Source: Lachnospiraceae oral taxon 107 str. F0167
GTDB lineage: Bacteria > Bacillota > Clostridia > Lachnospirales > Lachnospiraceae
NCBI GenBank assembly: GCA_000209465.1
Contig: GL890587.1
Location: 78,032-142,031 of the forward strand
DNA: 64,000 nucleotides
Direction: 5' to 3'
The position numbers and the translations under genes are program-made. Below are positions 51,702 to 60,126 of this stretch, piece after piece. Position 1 is the first letter of the stretch; each line of letters starts with the position of its first letter. Below the pieces are notes generated by a model, which did not search any database, had not been told where the DNA came from, and worked only from the letters and a program-made list of their open reading frames with translations.

Positions 51702-52740
51702 CAGTTACAAAAATGATGATGTAATCTTTCTTTTAAAGGATGTTACGGGGCGCGTAAAACCTCTTCCAAGTGTGGAAAGGGAAAAACTTATACAATCCGG
51801 CATGCATTACAGTGAGATGCTGCCTATAGAGTATATACCCACAGATGAATATATGGAAATATATTTTGATTCATTTAAGGTATTCGGACAGAAAATGGCA
51901 GATGCTCTTGCATCTTTGGCAGACAAAGTAATAGAAAAAAGAGGAAAAAATGTAGTTTTGGTCTCTTTGGCAAGGGCGGGTACTCCGATTGGAGTTCTGT
52001 TAAAAAGATATATAAAATGGAAGTATGAAACCGATGTACTACATTATTCAATTTCTATAATAAGGGACAGAGGTATTGATGATAATGCTATGAAATACAT
52101 ACTTGCCCGCCATGATGCAAAAGATATTCTCTTTGTGGACGGATGGATAGGTAAGGGCGCTATTTTAAAGGAATTAAAATCAGCTTGTGAAAATTATAAC
52201 GGAGTATCTGAGGGACTTGCGGTAGTATCCGATCCTGCCGGTGAAACTGATTTGGCAGGTACCTATGATGATATCTTTATTCCAAGCTCGGCACTCAATG
52301 CAACAGTATGTGGGCTTATAAGCCGAACATTTCTTAGAAATGATATAATAGGGGAAGGTGATTTCCATGGTGCCGTATATTATAAGGAATATGAGAAAAA
52401 TGATTTAAGCTATCATTTTATTGAGAATATAGAAAAACTTTTCAAAAAGGATGTAAAGCCTGTTAGCTTTAGAGGGCAAAAAGGTATTATTGAAGTTAAA
52501 AAGCAGGCAGACAGGTATGGGATCAAGGATATAAATTTGATAAAGCCGGGGATTGGTGAAACCACGAGAGTATTGCTAAGAAGAGTGCCGTGGAAGGTGC
52601 TGATAGATGAAAGATATAAAGACGACAGACAGCTTCGCCATATAATAAAGCTTGCGCAGGAAAAAAAAGTGGAGATAGAATATACAAGCTTAAATAATTA
52701 TAAATGTATGGGAATAATAAAAAAGATGAAGGATATATAA
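51694..52740 (+). CDS. StiP-like cysteine protease with PELOTA RNA-binding domain
   Basis: A 348-aa protein. The first 245 residues match StiP, with L-V-S-L-A-R-A-G-T-P-I-G-V-L and D-G-W-I-G-K-G-A, a PRTase-like loop arrangement; the C-terminal 75 residues look like the PELOTA domain (T-R-V-L-L-R-R-V-P-W-K-V-L-I). The pair with the upstream PRTase is a constant feature of Ter-linked biosynthetic modules. The protease label is the family name and is not supported by clear catalytic residues that I can see. Confidence 0.82.
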   Translation: MNSSYKNDDVIFLLKDVTGRVKPLPSVEREKLIQSGMHYSEMLPIEYIPTDEYMEIYFDSFKVFGQKMADALASLADKVIEKRGKNVVLVSLARAGTPIGVLLKRYIKWKYETDVLHYSISIIRDRGIDDNAMKYILARHDAKDILFVDGWIGKGAILKELKSACENYNGVSEGLAVVSDPAGETDLAGTYDDIFIPSSALNATVCGLISRTFLRNDIIGEGDFHGAVYYKEYEKNDLSYHFIENIEKLFKKDVKPVSFRGQKGIIEVKKQADRYGIKDINLIKPGIGETTRVLLRRVPWKVLIDERYKDDRQLRHIIKLAQEKKVEIEYTSLNNYKCMGIIKKMKDI

Positions 52741-52775
52741 AAAGGGTGTAAGCCGCAGCTTACACCCTTTTTTTA
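52741..52775. terminator. bidirectional terminator between stiP and the CitE-like gene
   Basis: Perfect 13-bp stem (52741-52753 with 52758-52770), loop CGCA, with A's before and T's after, serving both convergent genes. Confidence 0.9.
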
Positions 52776-53738
52776 ATATTTTTTCACACCGAAATATTGT
52801 GCAAGTAAAATAATCTCCATTGCCCAGCTGTAATGAATCTTAGGTTCATTGATTCTGGTACCGTTTACATTGGGAGATGATTGATATATCTTTTTATCAT
52901 CCAGTACAAGAAGGGCATCATCATAGTCCATACTGGGGACTTTATAGGCATCATTTACCACCATTATTTGTTTTGGATGAATAACAGTCTTGCCTATAAA
53001 GCCGTGTAACCTATCAAGCTCAATCTCATTTACAAGCCCCTCCTGCCAGCCGATGCCTGCAAAGTATTCAAATGGCGGTGCGGATATTATATAATTACTT
53101 GCAAATGTAGCTACAATATCTGATAGAAGCTGTGCTACAGGCCCGCTCTGATAGATATTTTCATCAACCTTATGTCTGACACAGAGCATATTCAGCATGC
53201 TGCCGGTGGAGATAAGTATATTTAAAACATAGTCCTCATACGTTTCCAGTTTTTCCTTTATAGAATAAAGATAATTATACCTGCTTCGTAAATCAAGTAA
53301 TGCCATGCAATCAAGTTCGGGTAAAATATATACAGGAGTCGAAAGTGCTGAATTGATTCTTTGCATTTCATAAATATATATGTCGGCATTGGATACGGAA
53401 AAATCAGGTAAAATAAAGCCGGTTATTAAATCAAGCAGGCTGCCGAATTTTTTATATATATGAGCTATATGAGAGGTGGATAACACCTTTATAAAAAGCT
53501 TCGGAATATAGAAATTACTTTCCTTCTTTGAGACATACAGTTTGTCCAATGATTTTATAAGAATATTTTCCGCCTTATCGGCTTCAACATCATTGGATGT
53601 AGTGTCAAATGAGAATGCCAAAGAGAAGGGAATATTAAATTTTTCATAAATTATATCATTTATAATACTTGTATTATTTGCGGCAGTGTAGAGCAATGCG
53701 CCCACACTATAATAAATACTGGAATCTTTCATGGCCAA
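52773..53738 (-). CDS. HpcH/HpaI aldolase (CitE-like) family protein
   Basis: A 321-aa TIM-barrel lyase-like protein. Recognisable pieces are Y-I-L-P-E-L-D-C, S-G-P-V-A-Q-L-L and the C-terminal G-F-I-G-K-T-V-I-H-P-K-Q-I motif of CitE proteins. A CitE-like gene is a standard member of Ter/StiP islands, so its position is expected, but it points against its neighbours. It would have its own promoter in the 104-bp gap upstream, shared with the protease gene. Confidence 0.8.
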   Translation of the reverse strand: MAMKDSSIYYSVGALLYTAANNTSIINDIIYEKFNIPFSLAFSFDTTSNDVEADKAENILIKSLDKLYVSKKESNFYIPKLFIKVLSTSHIAHIYKKFGSLLDLITGFILPDFSVSNADIYIYEMQRINSALSTPVYILPELDCMALLDLRSRYNYLYSIKEKLETYEDYVLNILISTGSMLNMLCVRHKVDENIYQSGPVAQLLSDIVATFASNYIISAPPFEYFAGIGWQEGLVNEIELDRLHGFIGKTVIHPKQIMVVNDAYKVPSMDYDDALLVLDDKKIYQSSPNVNGTRINEPKIHYSWAMEIILLAQYFGVKKY

Positions 53739-53842
53739 CCCCTGTCAAAAAATATTGAATATAAGATTATATTTTCTTTCAATACCGGTAATTATATCAT
53801 ATAATATATAATAAAATAAAGATAGATTTTGATGGAGTAAAT

Positions 53843-55297
53843 ATGCTAAAGCAGAGATTGAATCCGATAAATATAAATAGCATAACGGAGTTTGGCAAAG
53901 TAAGAGGCAGCAAAAACGGAGATATTAAAAATACTTATATGGTCAAATTTGTAGGGGCTGATGAAAATACAAACAGAGAAATAAATTTGCTGAGAGAATA
54001 TTTAACAAATGAGATGAAACAGGGAAGAATTTATTATAAATATATTGATTCCCTTGAGATAAAAGGTGATTTAAAAGATATTCAGGCTGATTATGAGGCT
54101 TTTATAAATACAGGTCATATAAATATCGGCGGAATAAATTTGGGAGATGAGGGAGCCGCCGCAATAAAGGAGATGACAAATATTTTATATAAATATAAGA
54201 AGAATATTTCCGAAACAATACAAAAAAATATAATGATAAAAATACTGTATTGGTTGAAGGCGAATTTTTTTGATATTAAAATAAATGAGGGCAGAAATAT
54301 AAAAATCGTAGCCGAGAATATACAAAAAGAGTCTGAGATTTATTTTTTTGTTTTTCTGAATCTGCTGGGTATGGATATATGTTTATTGCAGTATGCAAAA
54401 GATATATCTGTAATGGAGGATTATTATTATACTAAAAGGCTTGGAGATTTTTTTGAGGGGAAAATGATATTTGAAACTCCAAAGCCTATAGAAACTCAGG
54501 CTTTGGCAGATGAAAGAAAGAATTTAGTTAATGTATCGGAAGTTACTGAGAATACACAAAAAAAAGTGACTATAAGTCTTGCTTCAACAAGAAGAAAAGA
54601 CAGAGATGCTAAATGTATGCCTGTGGTAAGCGTGGCTGATAACAGTAAAATACAAGATAAACAAACAGCTGCAAGCTCAAAAAGCCATACGATACCGAAT
54701 CCGTCAAAAATAAAGCGTGACAGAGAGCTTAGTTATGTGGAGCTGGCAAGACTGTCCACATCCATTGTTATGATAGCCATATATGATAACAGGAGAAAAA
54801 GACTTGGAACAGGCTCGGGAATAATGATTGGAAAAGACGGATTTATACTTACCAACAGCCATGTTATAAGGGGTGGATACTATTTTGAGGTAAGAATAGA
54901 GGATGATGAAAGAATATATGAGACGGATGAGATAATAAAGTATAATCAACATCTGGATCTTGCAATAATAAGAATAGCAAGAGTATTAAATCCATTGGGG
55001 CTTTATAATGGAAGTGAATCCTTGGTAAGAGGGCAGAAAGTAGTGGCAATAGGAAGTCCTTTGGGACTGTTTAATTCTGTTTCAGACGGAATAATATCCG
55101 GTTTTAGAAATATTGACAATGTGGATATGATACAGTTTAGTGCCCCTACATCACCGGGCTCTTCAGGAGGTGCCGTACTTAATATGTACGGAGAAGTGAT
55201 AGGCATAAGTACCGCCGGTTTTAGTGAAGGACAGAATATAAATCTGGCGGTTCCATATGATGCCATATATGATTTTGTAAAGAGTTTTATACGATAA
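53843..55297 (+). CDS. YceG-like module fused to an HtrA/trypsin-like serine protease
   Basis: A 484-aa protein. Residues about 1-215 are a helical domain that resembles one repeat of the YceG protein encoded next (shared pattern I-L-Y-W-L and F-L-N-L-L-G-M-D-I). A linker with poly-polar residues follows. Residues about 300-484 form a chymotrypsin-fold protease with a full triad: His in T-N-S-H-V-I, Asp in H-L-D-L-A-I-I, Ser in G-S-S-G-G-A-V. No signal peptide or PDZ domain is seen, so it should be cytoplasmic. Confidence 0.78.
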   Translation: MLKQRLNPININSITEFGKVRGSKNGDIKNTYMVKFVGADENTNREINLLREYLTNEMKQGRIYYKYIDSLEIKGDLKDIQADYEAFINTGHINIGGINLGDEGAAAIKEMTNILYKYKKNISETIQKNIMIKILYWLKANFFDIKINEGRNIKIVAENIQKESEIYFFVFLNLLGMDICLLQYAKDISVMEDYYYTKRLGDFFEGKMIFETPKPIETQALADERKNLVNVSEVTENTQKKVTISLASTRRKDRDAKCMPVVSVADNSKIQDKQTAASSKSHTIPNPSKIKRDRELSYVELARLSTSIVMIAIYDNRRKRLGTGSGIMIGKDGFILTNSHVIRGGYYFEVRIEDDERIYETDEIIKYNQHLDLAIIRIARVLNPLGLYNGSESLVRGQKVVAIGSPLGLFNSVSDGIISGFRNIDNVDMIQFSAPTSPGSSGGAVLNMYGEVIGISTAGFSEGQNINLAVPYDAIYDFVKSFIR

Positions 55298-55327
55298 GAA
55301 TTATTTTACTTGAAAGGGGATGGATGT

Positions 55328-57580
55328 ATGTTATTGCATCAGAAAATAAAAGGATTGGATGATTTTTTTAAAAGGCTGAGTGAAAGAAAACCTAAAGGGG
55401 TATATTTTTACAGGATAAATTCCTATGATGAAGTTATACTTGAATTTATCAGAAAATATTATCAACTTGCTAAAAGAGAAGGTGCAATTATTGATACAAA
55501 TATTGAAAACCCCACTGCACAGAATATAGCATATTTTAATGAGATAATAGGTGATAAATATGTTCACGGACCGGGCTTTATGGCAGAGGCGCTAAAGAAA
55601 TGGCTGCCAAGAATAAGAGATTATCAGAGAGCCTCTATAGCTGACGGTATATACGATACTTTGGAAGTCTTAAGAAGACAGGGTAAAAATGTAGATATAC
55701 TGAAGAATAATTTTATAAGGATAATGTGCTGGCTCTACTATAATTTTTATAATATTATGGAAAAACTCGGAAGTGATGAGATTCCGAAAATTATATTTTG
55801 GGGCAATGTAAATTTTCCGGAGCTTTCCACATTAAAAATATTATCAAATGCCGGAGCGGATATTATACTGGTACAACCCGGAGGTGATGCAAAGTACAGA
55901 GCAATAGACCCGAAGTCCGAATATTCCATTGATTTGGGAATGGGTAGCGAGAGCTTTCCTGCAGGATTTGATTTGCAGTGGCTTTTAAAGCAATACGAGG
56001 AGGATAAAAGTAAAAAACTCCTGTACAGTAATAACAACAATATTATTGCAAATACCAATGCATGGCTTAGCGGAGATATCTTTGAAGATTTAAAAAATAC
56101 AAGAAGAGGTGATGATACAAGCTTTTTTTATAATATGTTTGTCAGGATAAAGGGTTGTGATGACAGAAATACCTATGTGAATAATCTGTATCTGCTATAT
56201 CAGGATTTAAAGAAAGCCGATAGAAGAATTAAGGTAATAAATACCGGAATATCAAATCCAAGCGTGGATGAAATAGCAAAAATAAAAAGAGGAAATTATG
56301 CTAATGAAAACCAGCTTATAATGGATTTAAAAAAGAATATTACATTAAAGAGCAATACCTTTATTGATGTTGCAAGAGATGCCTTTGTGGATACCATGAT
56401 TGATATCGGTAAGCTTATGAATATGGATATGAATAAAATCATGAACAAGGGTATATATATATTATGCTGGTTTCACAGGTATATAGTTGAGTTGCTTGGA
56501 AATACCGATATACATTCACCTGCTCCCATACTTATATATTTTGGAAGTGTGGAAAGTGATACGGAGAGCCTGTTTTTAAATATGGTGGCAAAATTGCCTA
56601 TAGATGTGGTTATATTTAATCCTGAAAAGAAGGCGGACAAGCTTTCAGGTGAAAGGCTGTATGAGATAAATTTTGAGGAAAGCCTTAAAATAAATGAATT
56701 TCCTACAGACAGTGGCACTCTTACTATGGGTACAATGGCATATAATGCCGAAAGAGATTTGGATACCATGATGTATTCGGATACAGGAATGTACAGGGAT
56801 ATGCAATTTGCAAAAGCAAATATAATAAAACTCTCAACCACCTATGAGGAGATTGCTATTTATTGGAAGCAGGAAGCCAGATTCAGACCGAATTTCTCAA
56901 CTCTTGATGATGTGGTAAATATACCTGTAATATTTGCCAAAGCCTCAGGTGTGGCAAATTCCGATACAAATACATATTTTCAGAATATAAAGGATTTGAT
57001 AACGGATACATCACTGATATATAAGAATGAGAGTATCTATGGAAGAAGCGCTACTGTGGCACCGGGAGTACCTTCATTTTATAAAAACGGCAGATTGGAT
57101 AAGGATGCCATAAAACACTCACAAATATATAAATATGATTTTTTAAGAGCTGAAACACAGGATTATATTTTAGGTAAATTATCTGAGCTTTTAAAAAGGA
57201 AAACAATAGTCGGAACAGGGCAAAACGGGGTGGAGTATAAAATTATAACAATTGTTTTAGACTTGCCTAAGGAAATTTTAAGATTTATACAAAGCTTTGA
57301 TTTTACAAAATGCCCGCCAAAGCTTATAATAGTAAACACAACGGAAAATATGATTTCGTTGGAAGATAGCGTAATTGTGGCTTTTTTGAATTTGATAGGT
57401 TTTGATATATTGTTCTTTATACCTACAGGTTATGACAATGTCGGTAAATACTTCAGCAATCAAATTATGGAAGAGCACATAATCGGTAATTATCTTTATG
57501 ATATAGTTATACCTGATTTCAATAGATTAAAAGCTGAAAAAGAAAAGAAAAAATCGTTTTTTTCAAGGTTTTTTGGTTAA
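55328..57580 (+). CDS. yceG: YceG family protein (Ter-linked)
   Basis: ATG 55328 with AAAGGGG upstream gives 750 aa; B. subtilis YceG is shorter. Three copies of a similar strand-helix-strand unit can be seen: I-I-F-W-G-N-V ... A-D-I-I-L-V-Q-P-G-G-D (about residue 160-185), I-L-I-Y-F-G-S-V ... I-D-V-V-I-F-N-P (about 405-440) and V-A-F-L-N-L-I-G-F-D-I-L-F-F-I-P (about 690-715). YceG is encoded with TerD and TelA proteins in Firmicutes; its activity is unknown. Confidence 0.82.
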   Translation: MLLHQKIKGLDDFFKRLSERKPKGVYFYRINSYDEVILEFIRKYYQLAKREGAIIDTNIENPTAQNIAYFNEIIGDKYVHGPGFMAEALKKWLPRIRDYQRASIADGIYDTLEVLRRQGKNVDILKNNFIRIMCWLYYNFYNIMEKLGSDEIPKIIFWGNVNFPELSTLKILSNAGADIILVQPGGDAKYRAIDPKSEYSIDLGMGSESFPAGFDLQWLLKQYEEDKSKKLLYSNNNNIIANTNAWLSGDIFEDLKNTRRGDDTSFFYNMFVRIKGCDDRNTYVNNLYLLYQDLKKADRRIKVINTGISNPSVDEIAKIKRGNYANENQLIMDLKKNITLKSNTFIDVARDAFVDTMIDIGKLMNMDMNKIMNKGIYILCWFHRYIVELLGNTDIHSPAPILIYFGSVESDTESLFLNMVAKLPIDVVIFNPEKKADKLSGERLYEINFEESLKINEFPTDSGTLTMGTMAYNAERDLDTMMYSDTGMYRDMQFAKANIIKLSTTYEEIAIYWKQEARFRPNFSTLDDVVNIPVIFAKASGVANSDTNTYFQNIKDLITDTSLIYKNESIYGRSATVAPGVPSFYKNGRLDKDAIKHSQIYKYDFLRAETQDYILGKLSELLKRKTIVGTGQNGVEYKIITIVLDLPKEILRFIQSFDFTKCPPKLIIVNTTENMISLEDSVIVAFLNLIGFDILFFIPTGYDNVGKYFSNQIMEEHIIGNYLYDIVIPDFNRLKAEKEKKKSFFSRFFG

Positions 57581-57640
57581 GAAAGACTAATAATAAGCTA
57601 TTGTAACGGGAATAAAAAGCATAGAGCATAGGAGGAAAAG

Positions 57641-58777
57641 ATGGGACTTGATTTTTCAAAAGCAAAAACCGGTGAAGCTGTAACAAATGAAGTTGCAGGG
57701 AATGAGGTAGTGGAGACTGCTACTCAGACATTTGATATTGCGGTAGAGTCTGAAAAGCTGAAAAATGAATTGGTTAATTCTGCAGAGGTGGATGCACTTG
57801 TAAGTAAGATAGAACTAAATAATCTTGACAGCATCGTGACCTTTGGTGGTGAGGTGGCTACAGAGATATCAAAATCTTCAGATTTGGTACTTAACAGTAT
57901 GAATATTTCCCAAATTGAAGAGACATCAAAGATGTTGGGCGTTCTTACCAATATTATGAGTAAGTTTGATATCGAGGAGATAAAGCAGGATCCCGGTCTT
58001 TTTGATAAGCTCTTTGGCGGTGTAAAAAAGCAGCTGGATAAGATAATGAGCAAGTATCAGACTATGGGTGGTGAAATAGACAAGGTATATGTGGAGTTAA
58101 AGGGCTATGAGGGTGAAATCAAAGAAACCAACAAAAAACTCAATACCATGTTTGATTCCAATGTGAATTATTACCATGATCTGTTAAAGTATATTTTGGC
58201 AGGTGAGCAGGGATGTAAAGAGCTTGAAGCGGCAATTGCGGAAAGAACTGCCGAGATGGAGCGTACAGGCGATAAGTCTATGCAGTTTGAGCTTACAACC
58301 TTAAACAATGCACTTATGATGCTTGAGCAAAGAACACAGGACTTAAGAGTGGCTGAAAATGTGGCTATGCAGACTATTCCTATGTTAAAAACAATGGAAT
58401 TCAGCAATATAAATTTGATAAGAAAGATCAATTCGGCTTTCATTATCACTTTGCCTATCTTTAAGCAAAGTCTGGCACAGGCTATTATGCTCAAGCGCCA
58501 GAGATTACAGGCGGAAGCTCTTTCAGAGTTGGATAAAAAGACCAATGAGATGATTCTAAAGAATGCAACAAATACGGTCGAGCAGGCAAAACTTACTGCG
58601 CAGATGGCTTCCGGCAGCTCTATAAAGGTGGATACTCTGGAGAAATCATGGAGAACTATTGTAAACGGTATTGAAGAAACAAAGAGAATCCAGGATGATG
58701 CCAGAAGACAAAGAGTGGAAGACAAGGCAAAGCTTGAAAATATCAAAAACGAATTTTACAAAAAATTCGGTGTATAA
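57641..58777 (+). CDS. TelA/YceH toxic-anion resistance protein
   Basis: A 378-aa almost wholly helical, cytoplasmic protein of the TelA family, named for tellurite resistance. Motifs include [11 protein letters not shown] near residue 110 and [17 protein letters not shown] near residue 220; the C-terminus is charged coiled coil. AGGAGG lies before ATG 57641. It sits between YceG and the two TerD genes, the usual order in Firmicutes. Confidence 0.93.
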   Translation: MGLDFSKAKTGEAVTNEVAGNEVVETATQTFDIAVESEKLKNELVNSAEVDALVSKIELNNLDSIVTFGGEVATEISKSSDLVLNSMNISQIEETSKMLGVLTNIMSKFDIEEIKQDPGLFDKLFGGVKKQLDKIMSKYQTMGGEIDKVYVELKGYEGEIKETNKKLNTMFDSNVNYYHDLLKYILAGEQGCKELEAAIAERTAEMERTGDKSMQFELTTLNNALMMLEQRTQDLRVAENVAMQTIPMLKTMEFSNINLIRKINSAFIITLPIFKQSLAQAIMLKRQRLQAEALSELDKKTNEMILKNATNTVEQAKLTAQMASGSSIKVDTLEKSWRTIVNGIEETKRIQDDARRQRVEDKAKLENIKNEFYKKFGV

Positions 58778-58791
58778 TAAAGGAGGATTTT

Positions 58792-59373
58792 ATGCCAATC
58801 AATTTATCCAAGGGACAGAAGGTAGATCTAACAAAGACAAATCCGGGACTGAAAAATGTTATTGTAGGTCTTGGATGGGATGTAAATGCATTTGATTCAG
58901 GAGCGGATTTTGACTTAGATGCGGCGGCATTTATGGTGGATGCCGGCGGAAAATGTCCTACAGACAAGGATTTTATTTTCTATGGAAACTTAGTTCATCC
59001 TTCAGAGAGTGTTGCACATATGGGTGACAACCTTACAGGAGAAGGTGACGGAGATGATGAGCAGATAAAGATTGATTTGTCAAAGGTACCTGCAAATATC
59101 GAAAAGATTGCATTTACAGTAACAATATATGATGCAGATGCAAGAAGACAAAACTTCGGTCAGGTTTCCAATGCATATATCAGAATATTGGACGGTGTGA
59201 GCGGCGCCGAGATTATCAGATATGATCTGGGTGAGGACTTCTCCATTGAAACAGCTGTAGTAGTAGGAGAACTTTACAAGCATGCAGGCGAGTGGAAGTT
59301 TAATGCTATAGGAAGCGGCTTTGGCGGCGGACTTGCAGCACTTTGCAATCATTATGGCATAGAGGTGGCTTAA
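58792..59373 (+). CDS. TerD family protein (first copy)
   Basis: A 193-aa calcium-binding beta-sandwich protein of the TerD/CABP family. The acidic calcium site is visible as [12 protein letters not shown] near residue 45 and the second one as [14 protein letters not shown] near residue 80. G-W-D at residue 29 and the final G-F-G-G-G-L-A segment are typical. AAGGAGG precedes ATG 58792. It is 14 bp after telA and 30 bp before a second TerD gene. Confidence 0.96.
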   Translation: MPINLSKGQKVDLTKTNPGLKNVIVGLGWDVNAFDSGADFDLDAAAFMVDAGGKCPTDKDFIFYGNLVHPSESVAHMGDNLTGEGDGDDEQIKIDLSKVPANIEKIAFTVTIYDADARRQNFGQVSNAYIRILDGVSGAEIIRYDLGEDFSIETAVVVGELYKHAGEWKFNAIGSGFGGGLAALCNHYGIEVA

Positions 59374-59403
59374 CGCCGGATATCAAAGACATTAGGAGGA
59401 TAT

Positions 59404-60018
59404 ATGTCTATTAGTTTACAAAAGGGACAGAAGGTAAGTCTGTCAAAGGAAAATGCAGGGTTAAGTAAAATCATAGTAGGTCTTGGATGGGATGAGGCGC
59501 CAAAGGGAGGTGCCGGAGGATTTTTCTCATCACTTTTTGGCGGAGGACAGAGCCAAGAGGGGAATATAGACTGTGATGCGTCGGCATTTCTTTTACAAGG
59601 AGGAAAGCTGGTTAATAAAGGTGATGTGGTTTATTATGGAAATCTTCGTCATTCTTCAGGCACTGTTATGCATATGGGTGACAACCTGACAGGAGCCGGT
59701 GAAGGAGATGATGAGCAGATTACTGTTGACCTTGCGAATGTACCTGCAGCCTATGACAGAATAGTTGTTGTTGTAAATATTTATCAGGCGGTACAAAGAC
59801 ATCAAGAGTTCGGAATGATAAGAAATGCATTTATAAGGCTTGTAGATGCTTCAAATAATAAAGAGATACTGAAATATAATCTTACAGAAAATTATACAGG
59901 TATGACTGCTATGATTTTCGGTGAGGTATACAGGCATAACGGAGAGTGGAAGTTCTCAGCTATAGGACAGGGCACCACTGATGCCGGTATCGGAGAATTG
60001 GCAAACAGATATATATAA
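59404..60018 (+). CDS. TerD family protein (second copy, with Gly-rich insert)
   Basis: A 204-aa paralogue of the preceding protein. It shares G-L-G-W-D and G-D-N-L-T-G-A-G-E-G-D-D-E-Q but carries an insert of about 20 residues rich in Gly, Ser and Phe after G-W-D (about residues 35-55), and its first calcium site is reduced to D-C-D-A-S-A. This resembles the TerD variants that occur beside a second copy in Firmicutes. AGGAGG precedes the ATG. Confidence 0.95.
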   Translation: MSISLQKGQKVSLSKENAGLSKIIVGLGWDEAPKGGAGGFFSSLFGGGQSQEGNIDCDASAFLLQGGKLVNKGDVVYYGNLRHSSGTVMHMGDNLTGAGEGDDEQITVDLANVPAAYDRIVVVVNIYQAVQRHQEFGMIRNAFIRLVDASNNKEILKYNLTENYTGMTAMIFGEVYRHNGEWKFSAIGQGTTDAGIGELANRYI

Positions 60019-60126
60019 TTTTAAAGAATTTATACAAAGAAGTTTGCTTTAAATAAATAGTTGTTGTAATAAATATTACGGGAGAGAGCATTTGCTTTCT
60101 CCTAAAGTTTTGAAAGAGGAAACAAT

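Noticed and set aside
53843..55297. Secreted HtrA housekeeping protease
   Set aside because: There is no signal peptide, membrane anchor or PDZ domain, and the N-terminal half is YceG-like.
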